A DNA stretch of 64,000 nucleotides from positions 27,477-91,476 of the forward strand of contig JAAFIK010000008.1 of the NCBI GenBank assembly GCA_013298665.1. The letters are read 5' to 3'. Below are positions 9,200 to 17,785 of this stretch, one piece after another (positions within the stretch are counted from its first letter, which is position 1; the number at the start of each line of letters is the position of its first letter). The translations under genes and the position numbers were made by a program. The DNA comes from Chitinophagales bacterium. Its GTDB lineage: Bacteria > Bacteroidota > Bacteroidia > Chitinophagales > Chitinophagaceae. The notes under the pieces are model-generated. The model saw only the letters and a list, made by a program, of their open reading frames with translations. It made no database searches and was not told the origin of the DNA.

Positions 9200-9580
9200 A
9201 TGCAACAAGTAAAAAAAATCAATTTTAACGAACTGAAACACGAGTATGGCGTTGACGGACAACGGCTGCTTCCCTGGGGTGATGCAGAATCTCCGTTTCC
9301 TTTTGGCGGTGCCTATTGTGTTACCCGGGCGGGTACGGTATCCATGCCGCATGTAAACGAACCTTCTGATGAGGAAGAGATGTTTATCGGTATCTCCGGA
9401 GTGGCAAAAATCATTATTGGTGATGATACGCATGAGATCAGTAAAGGAGATGTATTTTTTATTCCTTCCGGGATCAATCACTATGTAGATAATCCCAATC
9501 AGGAAGACTTTCATTTTTATGCATTATGGTGGAACAGTGATATTGTTTCCGGATTTGTTAATAAAAAGAACAGTAAATAA
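9200..9580 (+). CDS. Cupin partner of hydrazine synthetase-like enzyme
   Basis: This 126-residue protein is a single cupin domain. Motif 1 contains His in MPHVNEPSDEEE and motif 2 reads GDVFFIPSGINHY, giving candidate metal ligands. The next gene, a methionyl-tRNA synthetase-like enzyme, begins 2 bases after its stop. In the studied hydrazine-forming enzymes (for example Spb40) a cupin and a MetRS-like part form one polypeptide, and the cupin rearranges an ester between the activated amino acid and the hydroxylamine oxygen into an N-N bond. Here the two halves are separate, tightly coupled genes. The function is inferred from that parallel; the cupin fold itself is clear. Confidence 0.85.
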   Translation: MQQVKKINFNELKHEYGVDGQRLLPWGDAESPFPFGGAYCVTRAGTVSMPHVNEPSDEEEMFIGISGVAKIIIGDDTHEISKGDVFFIPSGINHYVDNPNQEDFHFYALWWNSDIVSGFVNKKNSK

Positions 9581-9582
9581 CA

Positions 9583-11091
9583 ATGGGCAAATACATCGTT
9601 ACAATAGCGCCGCCGACACCAAACGGGAATCTTCACCTCGGACATATTTCGGGTCCTTTTCTTGCTGCAGATATCTTTAACCGTATCCGCAGACTTAAGA
9701 ATGATGACGTTATTTTCGTTTGTTATTCTGATGATTATCAGGATTATGTGGTACGTAAGGCAATGCAGCAAAACATGGGCAGGTTTGAGCTGGCCACGCA
9801 TTTTGCCAACAGAATCGACGCGACCTTAAAAAAAACAAATATTCACCTGGACTGGTTCCTGAAAGCTTACCAGAATGATTTCTATAAGGATGCCATCGCT
9901 TTCTTTTACAAAATGGCAGCCGAAAAAGGGGTATTGGCCAGTCGGGATTGTGAAGTGCCTTATTCGGCTGAGGATAATGTATATGGGTATGAAGCATTTG
10001 CACGGGGTACCTGCAATTATTGCGGTGAAGATTCTGATCCGAGTCAATGCGAGGCATGTGCCAATAGTCCGGTGATGGAAAAAATGGGTGACCTGCTTTC
10101 CATATTTTCCCAAAAGAAGATGGGCTTTGAAACGATTAACCGGGAGTACCTTCGGCTCGATCATTATAAGGATTACCTGAAAAATCATTTCAAGCGTAAT
10201 ATTGTGCGGGAGGAATTGCAACAGTTTGTACAGGAGGTAATCAGCAATGGTGAACTGGACTGGTATATTGATCGCCCCAGGGCCTATGGTATTGATGTGG
10301 AAATTAATGGCGAAACCAAGATCATCCATACCTGGTTTTCCGGTCTTGCCGGTTACTATGCAGCAACAAAGGAGTATGCCCACCATATCGGTAACCCCGG
10401 GCTGCATGATGAATTCTGGAAATCGACTGATACCAGGATTGTTAACTTCCTTGGTTTTGACTGTTCCTTCAGCCATGCGATTGTTTACCCGTCATTGCTT
10501 TCGAATGCACCCGGCCATACGGCAAACTGGGCACCGATCACCAACCGGTTTCTTAAGCTGGAAGGCGGGGATTTTTCCACCAGCAGAGGCCACGCCATCT
10601 GGGTAGATGATATACTCGAGGAGGTGTCTTCTGATGCACTGCGTTATTATCTGGCTATTGTTTCACCTGAATACCAGGTTGAGAATTTCGAGAAACAAAA
10701 ATTTATGGAATGGCTTGATCATTGGTTCAATCCGTTTATTGAACAGTTGGGTAACTATATGGAAAAGCATGCTGATGAATTTACAGCAATCAATTTTTCA
10801 GATGCCTCATCTTCTGCAGCAGCTTATTACCGTGATACCTGGAACCGCTATACAGAGTCAGCCACCTTTTCTATTGGAAAATTGGCGCAGTTGCAACAAG
10901 AGTTCCTGCAAACATTAAAATCAGCAATGGATGCGGGGCAGAGCGGACTTGGCTCACTGATACAGGTGTACCTTGTAATGGGCAAACCCATTCATCCTGA
11001 ACTTTCAGAAAAATTAATCAGTCTGTATAACATTAAAGAACCGGTATTGGTAAACTGGTTGCTGACCGACAGCAACGTAAAGGTTAAGTAA
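9583..11091 (+). CDS. Methionyl-tRNA synthetase-like amino acid-activating enzyme (hydrazine synthetase component)
   Basis: This 502-residue class I aminoacyl-tRNA synthetase homologue resembles MetRS. The HIGH signature is H18-L-G-H21, a zinc knuckle C-X2-C-X8-C-X2-C lies around residues 147-162, and the KMSKS site is changed to D-F-S-T-S near residue 330, so both lysines are lost. It lacks the C-terminal dimerisation or tRNA-recruiting extension of many housekeeping MetRS. The changed signature and its position between a cupin and an oxidase indicate that it does not charge tRNA in translation. In s56-p1 biosynthesis the MetRS-like part of Spb40 activates glycine and esterifies it to N6-hydroxylysine. 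I infer the same type of reaction here; the activated amino acid is unknown. Confidence 0.9.
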   Translation: MGKYIVTIAPPTPNGNLHLGHISGPFLAADIFNRIRRLKNDDVIFVCYSDDYQDYVVRKAMQQNMGRFELATHFANRIDATLKKTNIHLDWFLKAYQNDFYKDAIAFFYKMAAEKGVLASRDCEVPYSAEDNVYGYEAFARGTCNYCGEDSDPSQCEACANSPVMEKMGDLLSIFSQKKMGFETINREYLRLDHYKDYLKNHFKRNIVREELQQFVQEVISNGELDWYIDRPRAYGIDVEINGETKIIHTWFSGLAGYYAATKEYAHHIGNPGLHDEFWKSTDTRIVNFLGFDCSFSHAIVYPSLLSNAPGHTANWAPITNRFLKLEGGDFSTSRGHAIWVDDILEEVSSDALRYYLAIVSPEYQVENFEKQKFMEWLDHWFNPFIEQLGNYMEKHADEFTAINFSDASSSAAAYYRDTWNRYTESATFSIGKLAQLQQEFLQTLKSAMDAGQSGLGSLIQVYLVMGKPIHPELSEKLISLYNIKEPVLVNWLLTDSNVKVK

Positions 11092-11120
11092 TAACGAAAG
11101 CGATAAAAAATACAGACGGC

Positions 11121-12230
11121 ATGCAACATGGCTTTGATATTGTGATCATTGGCGGCGGCGTATATGGTGCGGCTTGTGCCTGGTTCCTGTCGCAGCACAA
11201 TACCCGTGTGTTGCTGATCGAAAAAAACCGTGTAGGCACTTCCGGGGCTACAGGTGTGTCGAGAGGAATTGTAAGGGTATATGATCCGGATGATGACCTT
11301 GCAAGGGTCTCTATTGATGGAGCCCTGCAGCACCTTTACTGGGAAGAAAACAAATATCCGGGGCTTAATCCTTATTCAGCCAGTGGATTTGTATACCTGT
11401 TCAGTAAAGCAAAAGAGGCATCAATGACGGCTGCTGTACAATGCTATGGCTCAGCAGATTACCCTATGGAAATACTTTCTGCTGCAACGATTGCCCGGCG
11501 CTTTCCCTGGCTTGATGTGAACGGCGACAAACTGGCGATATATGAGCAGTACGGAGGGTATGGTGATCCGAGGCTGACTGCCCTCAGTTTTATGACCGGC
11601 TTCCGGAATAACGGGGGAACGGTGTATGAAAATTGTGCGGTATCCGGTATTGAAGCCGGTACCCAGGATGGGTGGCAGGTCGTATTGCCGCATGGAAAAG
11701 TTTCGGCAAAAGTGGTACTGTTTACCGCTGGAGGGCATACTAAAAAATTACTTCCTGCGCTTCCTTTATTTACAAGGTCTATTTCGTTGGCCCAGGTAAC
11801 AGGAACTACGAGGCGTGTAAATATGACGGTAGTGGACGAAGTCGTTGAAACCTATCTGCGTCCCGGAGATGGCGCAACCTTCTATTGCGGCAGCCAGGTA
11901 TTTGAGTCGGTAGCAACTCCGGATGACCTGCAGACTGGTAAACTTGATATCGTTACCGATGCCGTTACCAGGGTTGAAAAAGTATTGGGCAGACCTGTAG
12001 CCGGGGATGTTGTCAACCATTTTGACGGACACGACTGTTATACAGATGCCAAACGTCCGATTGTCCAGTTTTTACCCGGGCATAAAGGTTTGTATGTTGC
12101 AACCGGTTTTTCCGGGCGGGGGTATAAATGTGCCACTGAAATCAGCCGGCAGGTGGCACTTGAGATCAGTAATTATCTTGGTACCACCAATGAGCAGGGA
12201 AATGGTATTCACTGGCGACAAAAGTTGTGA
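11121..12230 (+). CDS. FAD-dependent DAO-family amine/amino acid oxidase
   Basis: This 369-residue protein belongs to the D-amino acid/glycine oxidase family. The N-terminal dinucleotide fold IIGGGVYGAACAW binds FAD, and the C-terminal GLYVATGFSGRGYK matches the second FAD-contact region. Family members oxidise a C-N bond to an imine, which hydrolyses. In hydrazine pathways such an oxidase cleaves the lysine-derived carbon from the N-N intermediate and frees a hydrazino acid such as hydrazinoacetate. Its place 29 bases after the MetRS-like gene supports that role. Substrate identity is an inference. Its stop overlaps a possible GTG start of the next gene. Confidence 0.88.
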   Translation: MQHGFDIVIIGGGVYGAACAWFLSQHNTRVLLIEKNRVGTSGATGVSRGIVRVYDPDDDLARVSIDGALQHLYWEENKYPGLNPYSASGFVYLFSKAKEASMTAAVQCYGSADYPMEILSAATIARRFPWLDVNGDKLAIYEQYGGYGDPRLTALSFMTGFRNNGGTVYENCAVSGIEAGTQDGWQVVLPHGKVSAKVVLFTAGGHTKKLLPALPLFTRSISLAQVTGTTRRVNMTVVDEVVETYLRPGDGATFYCGSQVFESVATPDDLQTGKLDIVTDAVTRVEKVLGRPVAGDVVNHFDGHDCYTDAKRPIVQFLPGHKGLYVATGFSGRGYKCATEISRQVALEISNYLGTTNEQGNGIHWRQKL

Positions 12231-12238
12231 TCAACTAC

Positions 12239-13234
12239 ATGAAGAAAAAAATATACAAAGCAGGTATTGTTGCGGATCTTTCCCCCAACGGATCTATTCA
12301 CCAGCAAACATTTTTGCGTGCAATGGAGATGGCGGGCAAAAAAATGGATTTATCCGCGGCCGGCATTGACCTTGTATGGGAAAATGATAAAGCTACTTAC
12401 GAGGGTGGACAGGCATCATCAAAGATACTGGTCAAAAAGAAAGCAGATATCGTGCTGGGGCATTTTGCTTCAGCAGCAGCTAAAGGGGCGCTGCCTTCTT
12501 ATGAAGAAAAGGGGATACCCTTATTGCTGCCGGCTGCTACTGCCGATAGTCTTACCACCGATTTTCAGTCCGCTTTCCGTATATGTTCCCGGGATAGTTT
12601 TCTGGTTAAGTTCATGGTTAACTGCCTGCGAAAAAAAGGTGTTCAGACCGTTTTTGTTGATCATGATGGCAGCATACATGGTAAAGCACTTTCAGGTAAT
12701 ATTATCAATAGCCTTAAACGGAGCCGGTCGGTAAGACTTGCAAGCCATGAAGCGGATGCTGCTGACATCATCTTTGTCGGTTCCTATACAAATAGTATCG
12801 CTTTTGCTCAAAAGCTGAAAGCGGGTGGAGGCGGACAATGCCTGTACTTTACAGATGATGTTGTTCATGCTGATTTGGGTAAAGCCATCGGGAAAGCGGC
12901 TAATAAGATTTATGTATTTGGGTATGACGATTACAGGGACAGGCCATCGGCTGCATCCTGTATTGCTGATTACCATAAGCGCTGGAAGCAATATCCCAAT
13001 ACCTATTACCTGGAAACTTACGCAGCGGTGCAGGTATTGTACCAGGCCGTCGAAAAGCTGCGTGAAACCGGTGGCAGTAACCTGGGCTCAATATTATGCC
13101 AGTACCGTTGGGATACCGTTGTGGGCAAATTCCGGTTTGGTATTGCGGGAGAAAGTAAGGTCAATAATTTTGCACTATGGGTATTACAGGGTAAAAAATT
13201 GGTCAAAGACAAAAATCAACCAAAGTTGTCCTGA
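12239..13234 (+). CDS. Type 1 periplasmic-binding-protein fold (LivJ/AmiC-like) without signal peptide
   Basis: This protein of about 331 residues resembles ABC-type branched-chain amino acid or amide receptors (Peripla_BP_6/LivJ type). The N-terminus MKKKIYKAGIVAD goes straight into the first beta-strand of the mature fold; there is no hydrophobic signal sequence and no lipobox, so it is probably cytosolic. A GTG at 12227 would add four residues and overlap the previous stop (GTGA), but the ATG at 12239 is preferred. No permease or ATPase genes accompany it. It may sense, bind or sequester a pathway intermediate or the product, like cytosolic AmiC, or may have been recruited as a structural or enzymatic scaffold. 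No function is known to me for such proteins in hydrazine pathways. Confidence 0.8.
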   Translation: MKKKIYKAGIVADLSPNGSIHQQTFLRAMEMAGKKMDLSAAGIDLVWENDKATYEGGQASSKILVKKKADIVLGHFASAAAKGALPSYEEKGIPLLLPAATADSLTTDFQSAFRICSRDSFLVKFMVNCLRKKGVQTVFVDHDGSIHGKALSGNIINSLKRSRSVRLASHEADAADIIFVGSYTNSIAFAQKLKAGGGGQCLYFTDDVVHADLGKAIGKAANKIYVFGYDDYRDRPSAASCIADYHKRWKQYPNTYYLETYAAVQVLYQAVEKLRETGGSNLGSILCQYRWDTVVGKFRFGIAGESKVNNFALWVLQGKKLVKDKNQPKLS

Positions 13235-13264
13235 TATGTCCCAAAAATCTTACAATATTGCACT

Positions 13265-13579
13265 ATGATATTATCAGCAGCCAACGCAGCAGAACAATTG
13301 GAAGAAGCAAAAAAACTTTTTCTTGTCCTTTTTGAGAATGAGTCGATGCTGGCAGAGATTTATAAGCCACACAAAATAGATTTACAGCAGCCTCATGATC
13401 AGGATGAAGTGTATGTTGTGATTAATGGCAGCGGACGTTTTGTGCTGGAAGATCAGGTGAGCGATTTCAAAACGGGCGATTTCATTTTTGTGAAAGCCGG
13501 CCAGCGGCATCGCTTTCAGGATTTTACTCCTGATTTTTCCACATGGGTAATCTTTCTGAAAAAGCCCAAAGAGGTATAA
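13265..13579 (+). CDS. Small cupin protein
   Basis: This is a 104-residue single-domain cupin. The first motif region contains PHDQDEVYVV and the second GDFIFVKAGQRHRF, offering histidine and acidic metal ligands. It is the second cupin gene in the cluster and is only weakly similar to the first. It could be a second N-N-forming or isomerising enzyme, or an unrelated tailoring protein. It follows the binding-protein gene by 30 bases on the same strand. Confidence 0.8.
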   Translation: MILSAANAAEQLEEAKKLFLVLFENESMLAEIYKPHKIDLQQPHDQDEVYVVINGSGRFVLEDQVSDFKTGDFIFVKAGQRHRFQDFTPDFSTWVIFLKKPKEV

Positions 13580-13637
13580 TGAGCAGTAATAAACTTGTAA
13601 ACCAGTATAAGTAAACCGATTATAAAACAATTATTAT

Positions 13638-14087
13638 ATGATGATGATCCGGAAAGCTTCGATGGACGATATAGATCAATTGGCTAATCTTTTTGATTTG
13701 TACCGGATATTTTACGAGCGCCCATCAGATATTGAAGGCAGTAAGCGTTTCCTGTCTGCGCGTATGGGGAAGGGCGAATCGGAAATATATGTGGCCGCTG
13801 AAGAAACCGGGCTGCTGACCGGATTTGTACAGTTATATCCCGTCTTTTCTTCTACCCGGATGACCCGACTCTGGTTGCTCAACGACTTGTATGTGCTGGA
13901 AAGCTACCGGGGCAAGGGAATATCCATTCAATTGATTGATCAGGCCAAACAATTAGTGGCGGATACTGGTGCCTGTGGAATGTATCTCGAAACGGCAAAA
14001 TCAAATTTAATCGGGAACAGGCTTTATCCGAGAACGGATTTTGTGGTTGATGAAGACCACAATTATTATTACTGGTCTAAAGGGTAA
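13638..14087 (+). CDS. GNAT family N-acetyltransferase
   Basis: This 149-residue protein has the GCN5-related acyltransferase fold; the acyl-CoA pyrophosphate loop is ESYRGKGISIQL. Three in-frame ATG codons occur at 13638, 13641 and 13644, so the exact start is uncertain by two residues. In related N-N pathways a GNAT can acylate the hydrazino acid; self-resistance by acetylating the product is an alternative. Both are inferences from context. The gene stands between a cupin and a DJ-1-type protein on the same strand. Confidence 0.85.
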   Translation: MMMIRKASMDDIDQLANLFDLYRIFYERPSDIEGSKRFLSARMGKGESEIYVAAEETGLLTGFVQLYPVFSSTRMTRLWLLNDLYVLESYRGKGISIQLIDQAKQLVADTGACGMYLETAKSNLIGNRLYPRTDFVVDEDHNYYYWSKG

Positions 14088-14107
14088 AAAACATAGTGAG
14101 ATACCCG

Positions 14108-14115
14108 TATATTTG
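14108..14115 (+). promoter_or_regulatory. Candidate Bacteroidota -7 promoter element
   Basis: The sequence TATATTTG matches the TAnnTTTG -7 consensus exactly and lies 31 bases before the GTG start of the DJ-1-type gene. I do not see a clear TTG at the usual -33 distance, so this internal promoter is tentative. Confidence 0.35.
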
Positions 14116-14145
14116 TAAACGAAAAGCAAGACCCCATCACATACC

Positions 14146-14745
14146 GTGAAAAAAAATGTTGCCATATTAGTGTTTGAAGACGCAGAAGTACTGGACTTTG
14201 CCGGTCCATTCGAAGTATTTTCTGTGGCTTCTCAGCTCAACGATCATTCATTATTCAACGTTTTTACGGTAAGTAAGCAGAAGAACCCGGTTCGGTCTAT
14301 CAACGGACTGTCGGTTAACCCTGATTATTCTTTCCGAAGTGCTCCTGCAATTGATATCCTGATTATAGCCGGAGGTACCGGTACAAAAGCCCTTTTGCAG
14401 GATAAATCTTATCTCAACTGGGTAAAACGTGTACATACACAAACAGAATTGACGCTTAGTATTTGCTCTGGTGCGCGCCTGCTCGGGAAATTAGGCTTGC
14501 TTGATGGTATTGAATATGCCACCCATCATTCGGTATATGACCATGTGGAAGAGATTGCACCCATGGGTATTCCTGCTAAGGCAAAGCGATATGCAGCAGG
14601 GGGGAAAATCTACACCTCCGGTGGTATCTCTGCAGGAATTGATCTTTCTTTCCATATTATCGAAAAGCTGCATGGTAAAAAGGTTGCTCAGCAAACCGCC
14701 GAGTATATGGAATACCATCGCAACGGATATGCTGAAAAAGTATAA
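14146..14745 (+). CDS. DJ-1/PfpI family protein, isonitrile hydratase-like
   Basis: This 199-residue protein has the class I glutamine amidotransferase-like fold of DJ-1/PfpI. The nucleophile elbow is in LSICSGARLLG, with the cysteine near residue 108. The N-terminus (NVAILVFEDAEVLDFAGPFEVF) resembles isonitrile hydratase (InhA) and the sensor half of AraC-type regulators, but no helix-turn-helix domain follows. The start is GTG. Possible roles are hydration of a reactive nitrogen group, detoxification, or stress protection. The sequence alone does not decide among these. Confidence 0.85.
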   Translation: MKKNVAILVFEDAEVLDFAGPFEVFSVASQLNDHSLFNVFTVSKQKNPVRSINGLSVNPDYSFRSAPAIDILIIAGGTGTKALLQDKSYLNWVKRVHTQTELTLSICSGARLLGKLGLLDGIEYATHHSVYDHVEEIAPMGIPAKAKRYAAGGKIYTSGGISAGIDLSFHIIEKLHGKKVAQQTAEYMEYHRNGYAEKV

Positions 14746-14822
14746 TGCCCTGATCTGGCGATCACCCCCGAGACCCCTGAATCCGCTATAACCACATTAG
14801 TGAACGCTATTGACTTATTGTT

Positions 14823-16445
14823 ATGTTAAAGAAAAAATTTCTGATACGCATCCTGCTCATTGCATTGGTTTCGGGGTTGAGTAACTTCCTGTACCTCCGG
14901 CTGATGAATGCCATTATCCAGATGGTAATGGAAAAGCGCTATACAACAGTGGATATATCCTATGTTGTAATTTTTACACTCACGCTTATTGTTACGATCT
15001 GGTCGAGGCGCGAACTTGCAGTGCGGGTAATTTATTCCTCCCAGCGCATGTTCTGGAACTACCGGAATGAAATATTGTCCATCACCCTGAATGCCAATTA
15101 TTCGGAGTTCAGGAAAAGAAAGTTTGATATACAGTCGGCACTGGTGTTTGATGTTGACGTACTTACCCAGGCATCGCTCAATATTATCGTATTTCTTACT
15201 TCTGCCATTACCACGATTGCCTGTCTCACCTATATGGCCTTCCTGTCGCTGCCCCTTTTCCTGCTTACCCTCGGGGTATCTGCACTCGGCATCATTGTTT
15301 ACCAGATTGGCACGATGGGTAATAATAAGAAATTTGTAAAAACCCGGGAATATGAAAGTAAGTTCATGTTTTACTTCAATGCCATACTCAACGGGTTTAA
15401 AGAAATTAAGATTAACCCTTCCAATGGTAATAATATTTTAAAAAGTAAAATCAATCCCATTGCCAATAACTCCTACGAAAATAATACAGGTGCTTTTGTA
15501 GGCTTTCTGAACAACCAGACCATTGGCCAGGTATTGTTTTATGTACTGATTGCCAGTATACTGCTTTTTTTCAGTGTAAAACTGAGTGTATCTTCTACCG
15601 ACACGATCAACTTTTTGTTTATCCTTATGGCTTTGCTCGCAGCGATTGAAGCCATAATGGTTCTTCTGCCCGGGCTGATGCGTGCCAAGGTATCAATGAA
15701 CCGGCTGGTCAACCTGCGCAAGGAAATTGTTACCGATATCAATGCCAGTAAGGAGTACACCGTTACCAAGGAAGAATTCGATAGCATCAGTCTCAAAAAT
15801 ATCACCTACCGGTATGAAGATGCCAATAAAGAAGTGAGTTTTGAAATTGGCCCCATCAGTCTGCACATCGAAAAAAATGATGTCATCTTTATCTATGGTG
15901 GCAATGGCAGTGGTAAAACCACATTGGTTTTGTCGCTGCTGGGTTTGCAGGAACCCCATTCCGGTACTTTTTATTTCAATGGTGTTCCTGTTGATGAGGA
16001 GAGCATGAAAAAATACAAATCGCTCTATTCTGTTGTATTCAACGATTTTTATCTCTTTGACGAGTTTTACAGTGTAAAAAAATTGGACGTTGAAAAAGCA
16101 AATGCATACCTGCATCTATTTGAAATTGAAGAGAAAGTAAGCATTGTGGATAATCACTTTTCTACTATTGAACTTTCAACCGGTCAGCGTAAACGCCTGG
16201 CACTTATCACTGCGCTGCTTGAAAATAAACCTGTACTCGTGCTGGATGAATGGGCAGCCGACCAGGATCCGCATTTCCGCCGTAAGTTTTACCAGGATAT
16301 TGTACCCAGCCTTAAGGAAGATGGATTTACCATCATTGCCATTACCCATGATGATGCCTACTATCACCACGCTGATAAGCTCTATAAGATGGAGTATGGC
16401 AAATTAATAGACGAAAGCAAGGCATATATAAAAAGTTACGCATAA
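14823..16445 (+). CDS. Cyclic peptide-type ABC exporter (SyrD/PvdE-like), fused TM and ATPase domains
   Basis: This 540-residue protein has about six N-terminal membrane segments (residues 1-285) and a C-terminal ATP-binding domain. Walker A is GGNGSGKTTL, the signature is LSTGQRKRLAL and Walker B is PVLVLDEWAADQDP. The architecture and signature are those of the cyclic peptide exporter family of SyrD and PvdE, which move non-ribosomal peptides across the inner membrane. It is followed after 3 bases by the type II thioesterase. Together with the downstream acylase it suggests export of an acylated precursor, as PvdE does for the pyoverdine precursor. Confidence 0.92.
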   Translation: MLKKKFLIRILLIALVSGLSNFLYLRLMNAIIQMVMEKRYTTVDISYVVIFTLTLIVTIWSRRELAVRVIYSSQRMFWNYRNEILSITLNANYSEFRKRKFDIQSALVFDVDVLTQASLNIIVFLTSAITTIACLTYMAFLSLPLFLLTLGVSALGIIVYQIGTMGNNKKFVKTREYESKFMFYFNAILNGFKEIKINPSNGNNILKSKINPIANNSYENNTGAFVGFLNNQTIGQVLFYVLIASILLFFSVKLSVSSTDTINFLFILMALLAAIEAIMVLLPGLMRAKVSMNRLVNLRKEIVTDINASKEYTVTKEEFDSISLKNITYRYEDANKEVSFEIGPISLHIEKNDVIFIYGGNGSGKTTLVLSLLGLQEPHSGTFYFNGVPVDEESMKKYKSLYSVVFNDFYLFDEFYSVKKLDVEKANAYLHLFEIEEKVSIVDNHFSTIELSTGQRKRLALITALLENKPVLVLDEWAADQDPHFRRKFYQDIVPSLKEDGFTIIAITHDDAYYHHADKLYKMEYGKLIDESKAYIKSYA

Positions 16446-16448
16446 GGG

Positions 16449-17165
16449 ATGACAACAGATAAACCAAAGATATTCATACTCCACCATGCGGGTGGTAACG
16501 CTTATTCATACCAATTTCTGCTACCGCACCTGAGCGATAGTTTCGATGTAGAGTTGCTCGAATTGCCGGGACGGGGGAAACGTCTTAAAGAGAAACTGCT
16601 TTATACCGAAAAAGAAGCGGTGCAGGACTATGTCGACCAGATCAGCCGGAAGGCCGGAGATGAACCATTTATGATGTATGGCCATAGTATGGGGGCTCTG
16701 CTCAGTCCGGCTATCATACGTGACCTCAATGCCATCGGCCGATCTCCTGTTTGTCTGGTCGTAAGCGGCAGCCAGGGCTTTCTGCTGCCGGAAGAACCCC
16801 GCAAATACAGTTTCAGCAAGGAGGAGCTTGTTGCCGACCTGAGGCGTATGGGCGGTGTTCCCGATGCCTTTCTTGAAAATAAGGCACTGTTTGATTTTTT
16901 TGAGCCGGTTATGCGGGCTGATTTCGAAACCCTTGATCTGCACGACTGGCATGCCAATCCTCCGCATATCCATACGCCCATTTATGCCGTCATGGGCGAT
17001 AAGGAAAAGTACGCCAGTGGCATTGGCAACTGGAAAAAGTATACGGATGGTGATTTTAATTCAGAAATTGTAGAGGGGGGGCATTTTTTTATATTTGATA
17101 TTCCTGTTAAATTGGCCGCTATCATAAAGCAATGCTATGACCGATATTTGGTACACAAGGATTGA
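16449..17165 (+). CDS. Type II thioesterase
   Basis: This 238-residue alpha/beta hydrolase matches the editing thioesterases of NRPS systems (GrsT/SrfAD type). The nucleophile is Ser80 in YGHSMG, and the late histidine is in EGGHFFIFD. Such enzymes remove wrong or stalled acyl groups from carrier domains. Its C-terminal codons overlap the start of the phosphopantetheinyl transferase by 29 bases, so the two are probably translated together. Confidence 0.93.
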   Translation: MTTDKPKIFILHHAGGNAYSYQFLLPHLSDSFDVELLELPGRGKRLKEKLLYTEKEAVQDYVDQISRKAGDEPFMMYGHSMGALLSPAIIRDLNAIGRSPVCLVVSGSQGFLLPEEPRKYSFSKEELVADLRRMGGVPDAFLENKALFDFFEPVMRADFETLDLHDWHANPPHIHTPIYAVMGDKEKYASGIGNWKKYTDGDFNSEIVEGGHFFIFDIPVKLAAIIKQCYDRYLVHKD

Positions 17166-17781
17166 TACGATCAGCGAAACTGCTTTTGATCGCTATAAGC
17201 AGGAGTTGGGGCCGCGATTTGCAAGCGAGATTGACCGTTACAAATTAGTAACAGACAGGCAAAGCAGGATTGTGGCCCGGAAAATGATCGGCCTGTATCT
17301 TATGCAGCATGGGTTGGGTGACGGAAGTTTTGACCTGCTCCTTGACGCGTATAAAAAACCGTATCTTGAATCAGGCCCACATTTCAATATTTCACATTCC
17401 GGCCATTTTGTACTGGTGTCTTTTTCCGATCAACCGGTTGGTGTTGATGTAGAAGAAAAAAAGGAACTTGAATGGGAGTCCATTGCGGCAATGATGCACG
17501 AAGAGGAACAGCATTGCCTTGGATTACTGGAAGAAACGACAGACATTTTTTTCCGCATCTGGGCCAGAAAAGAGGCTTTTCTGAAAGCCGTTGGCAGTGG
17601 TATCCTGAATGGCATTGGTGAAGACTGTGTGCTTGATGACCTGCTCGAAAAAGAAGGAAAGATCTGGCACCTTCGTGATGTGGAGATTGATGCCGGCTAT
17701 GCGGCAGCAGTCTGCACGCCATACAGCAGCGATCGTGAAACCAATGTGACAGTAACCAATATTAACCCGTTGTTAAAATAA
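17137..17781 (+). CDS. 4'-phosphopantetheinyl transferase, Sfp type
   Basis: This 214-residue protein carries the Sfp-family signatures: FNISHSGHFV, the magnesium site VGVDVEE and the helix WARKEAFLKAVGSG. It transfers phosphopantetheine from CoA to carrier serines, and is the probable activator of the two NRPS carriers and of the free carrier at 4619-4882. It overlaps the thioesterase gene by 29 bases and ends 4 bases before the acylase gene. Confidence 0.94.
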   Translation: MTDIWYTRIDTISETAFDRYKQELGPRFASEIDRYKLVTDRQSRIVARKMIGLYLMQHGLGDGSFDLLLDAYKKPYLESGPHFNISHSGHFVLVSFSDQPVGVDVEEKKELEWESIAAMMHEEEQHCLGLLEETTDIFFRIWARKEAFLKAVGSGILNGIGEDCVLDDLLEKEGKIWHLRDVEIDAGYAAAVCTPYSSDRETNVTVTNINPLLK

Positions 17782-17785
17782 TATA

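Noticed and set aside
9583..11091. Housekeeping methionyl-tRNA synthetase metG
   Set aside because: The KMSKS lysines are lost, it sits within a biosynthetic operon, and its length is shorter than bacterial MetRS.
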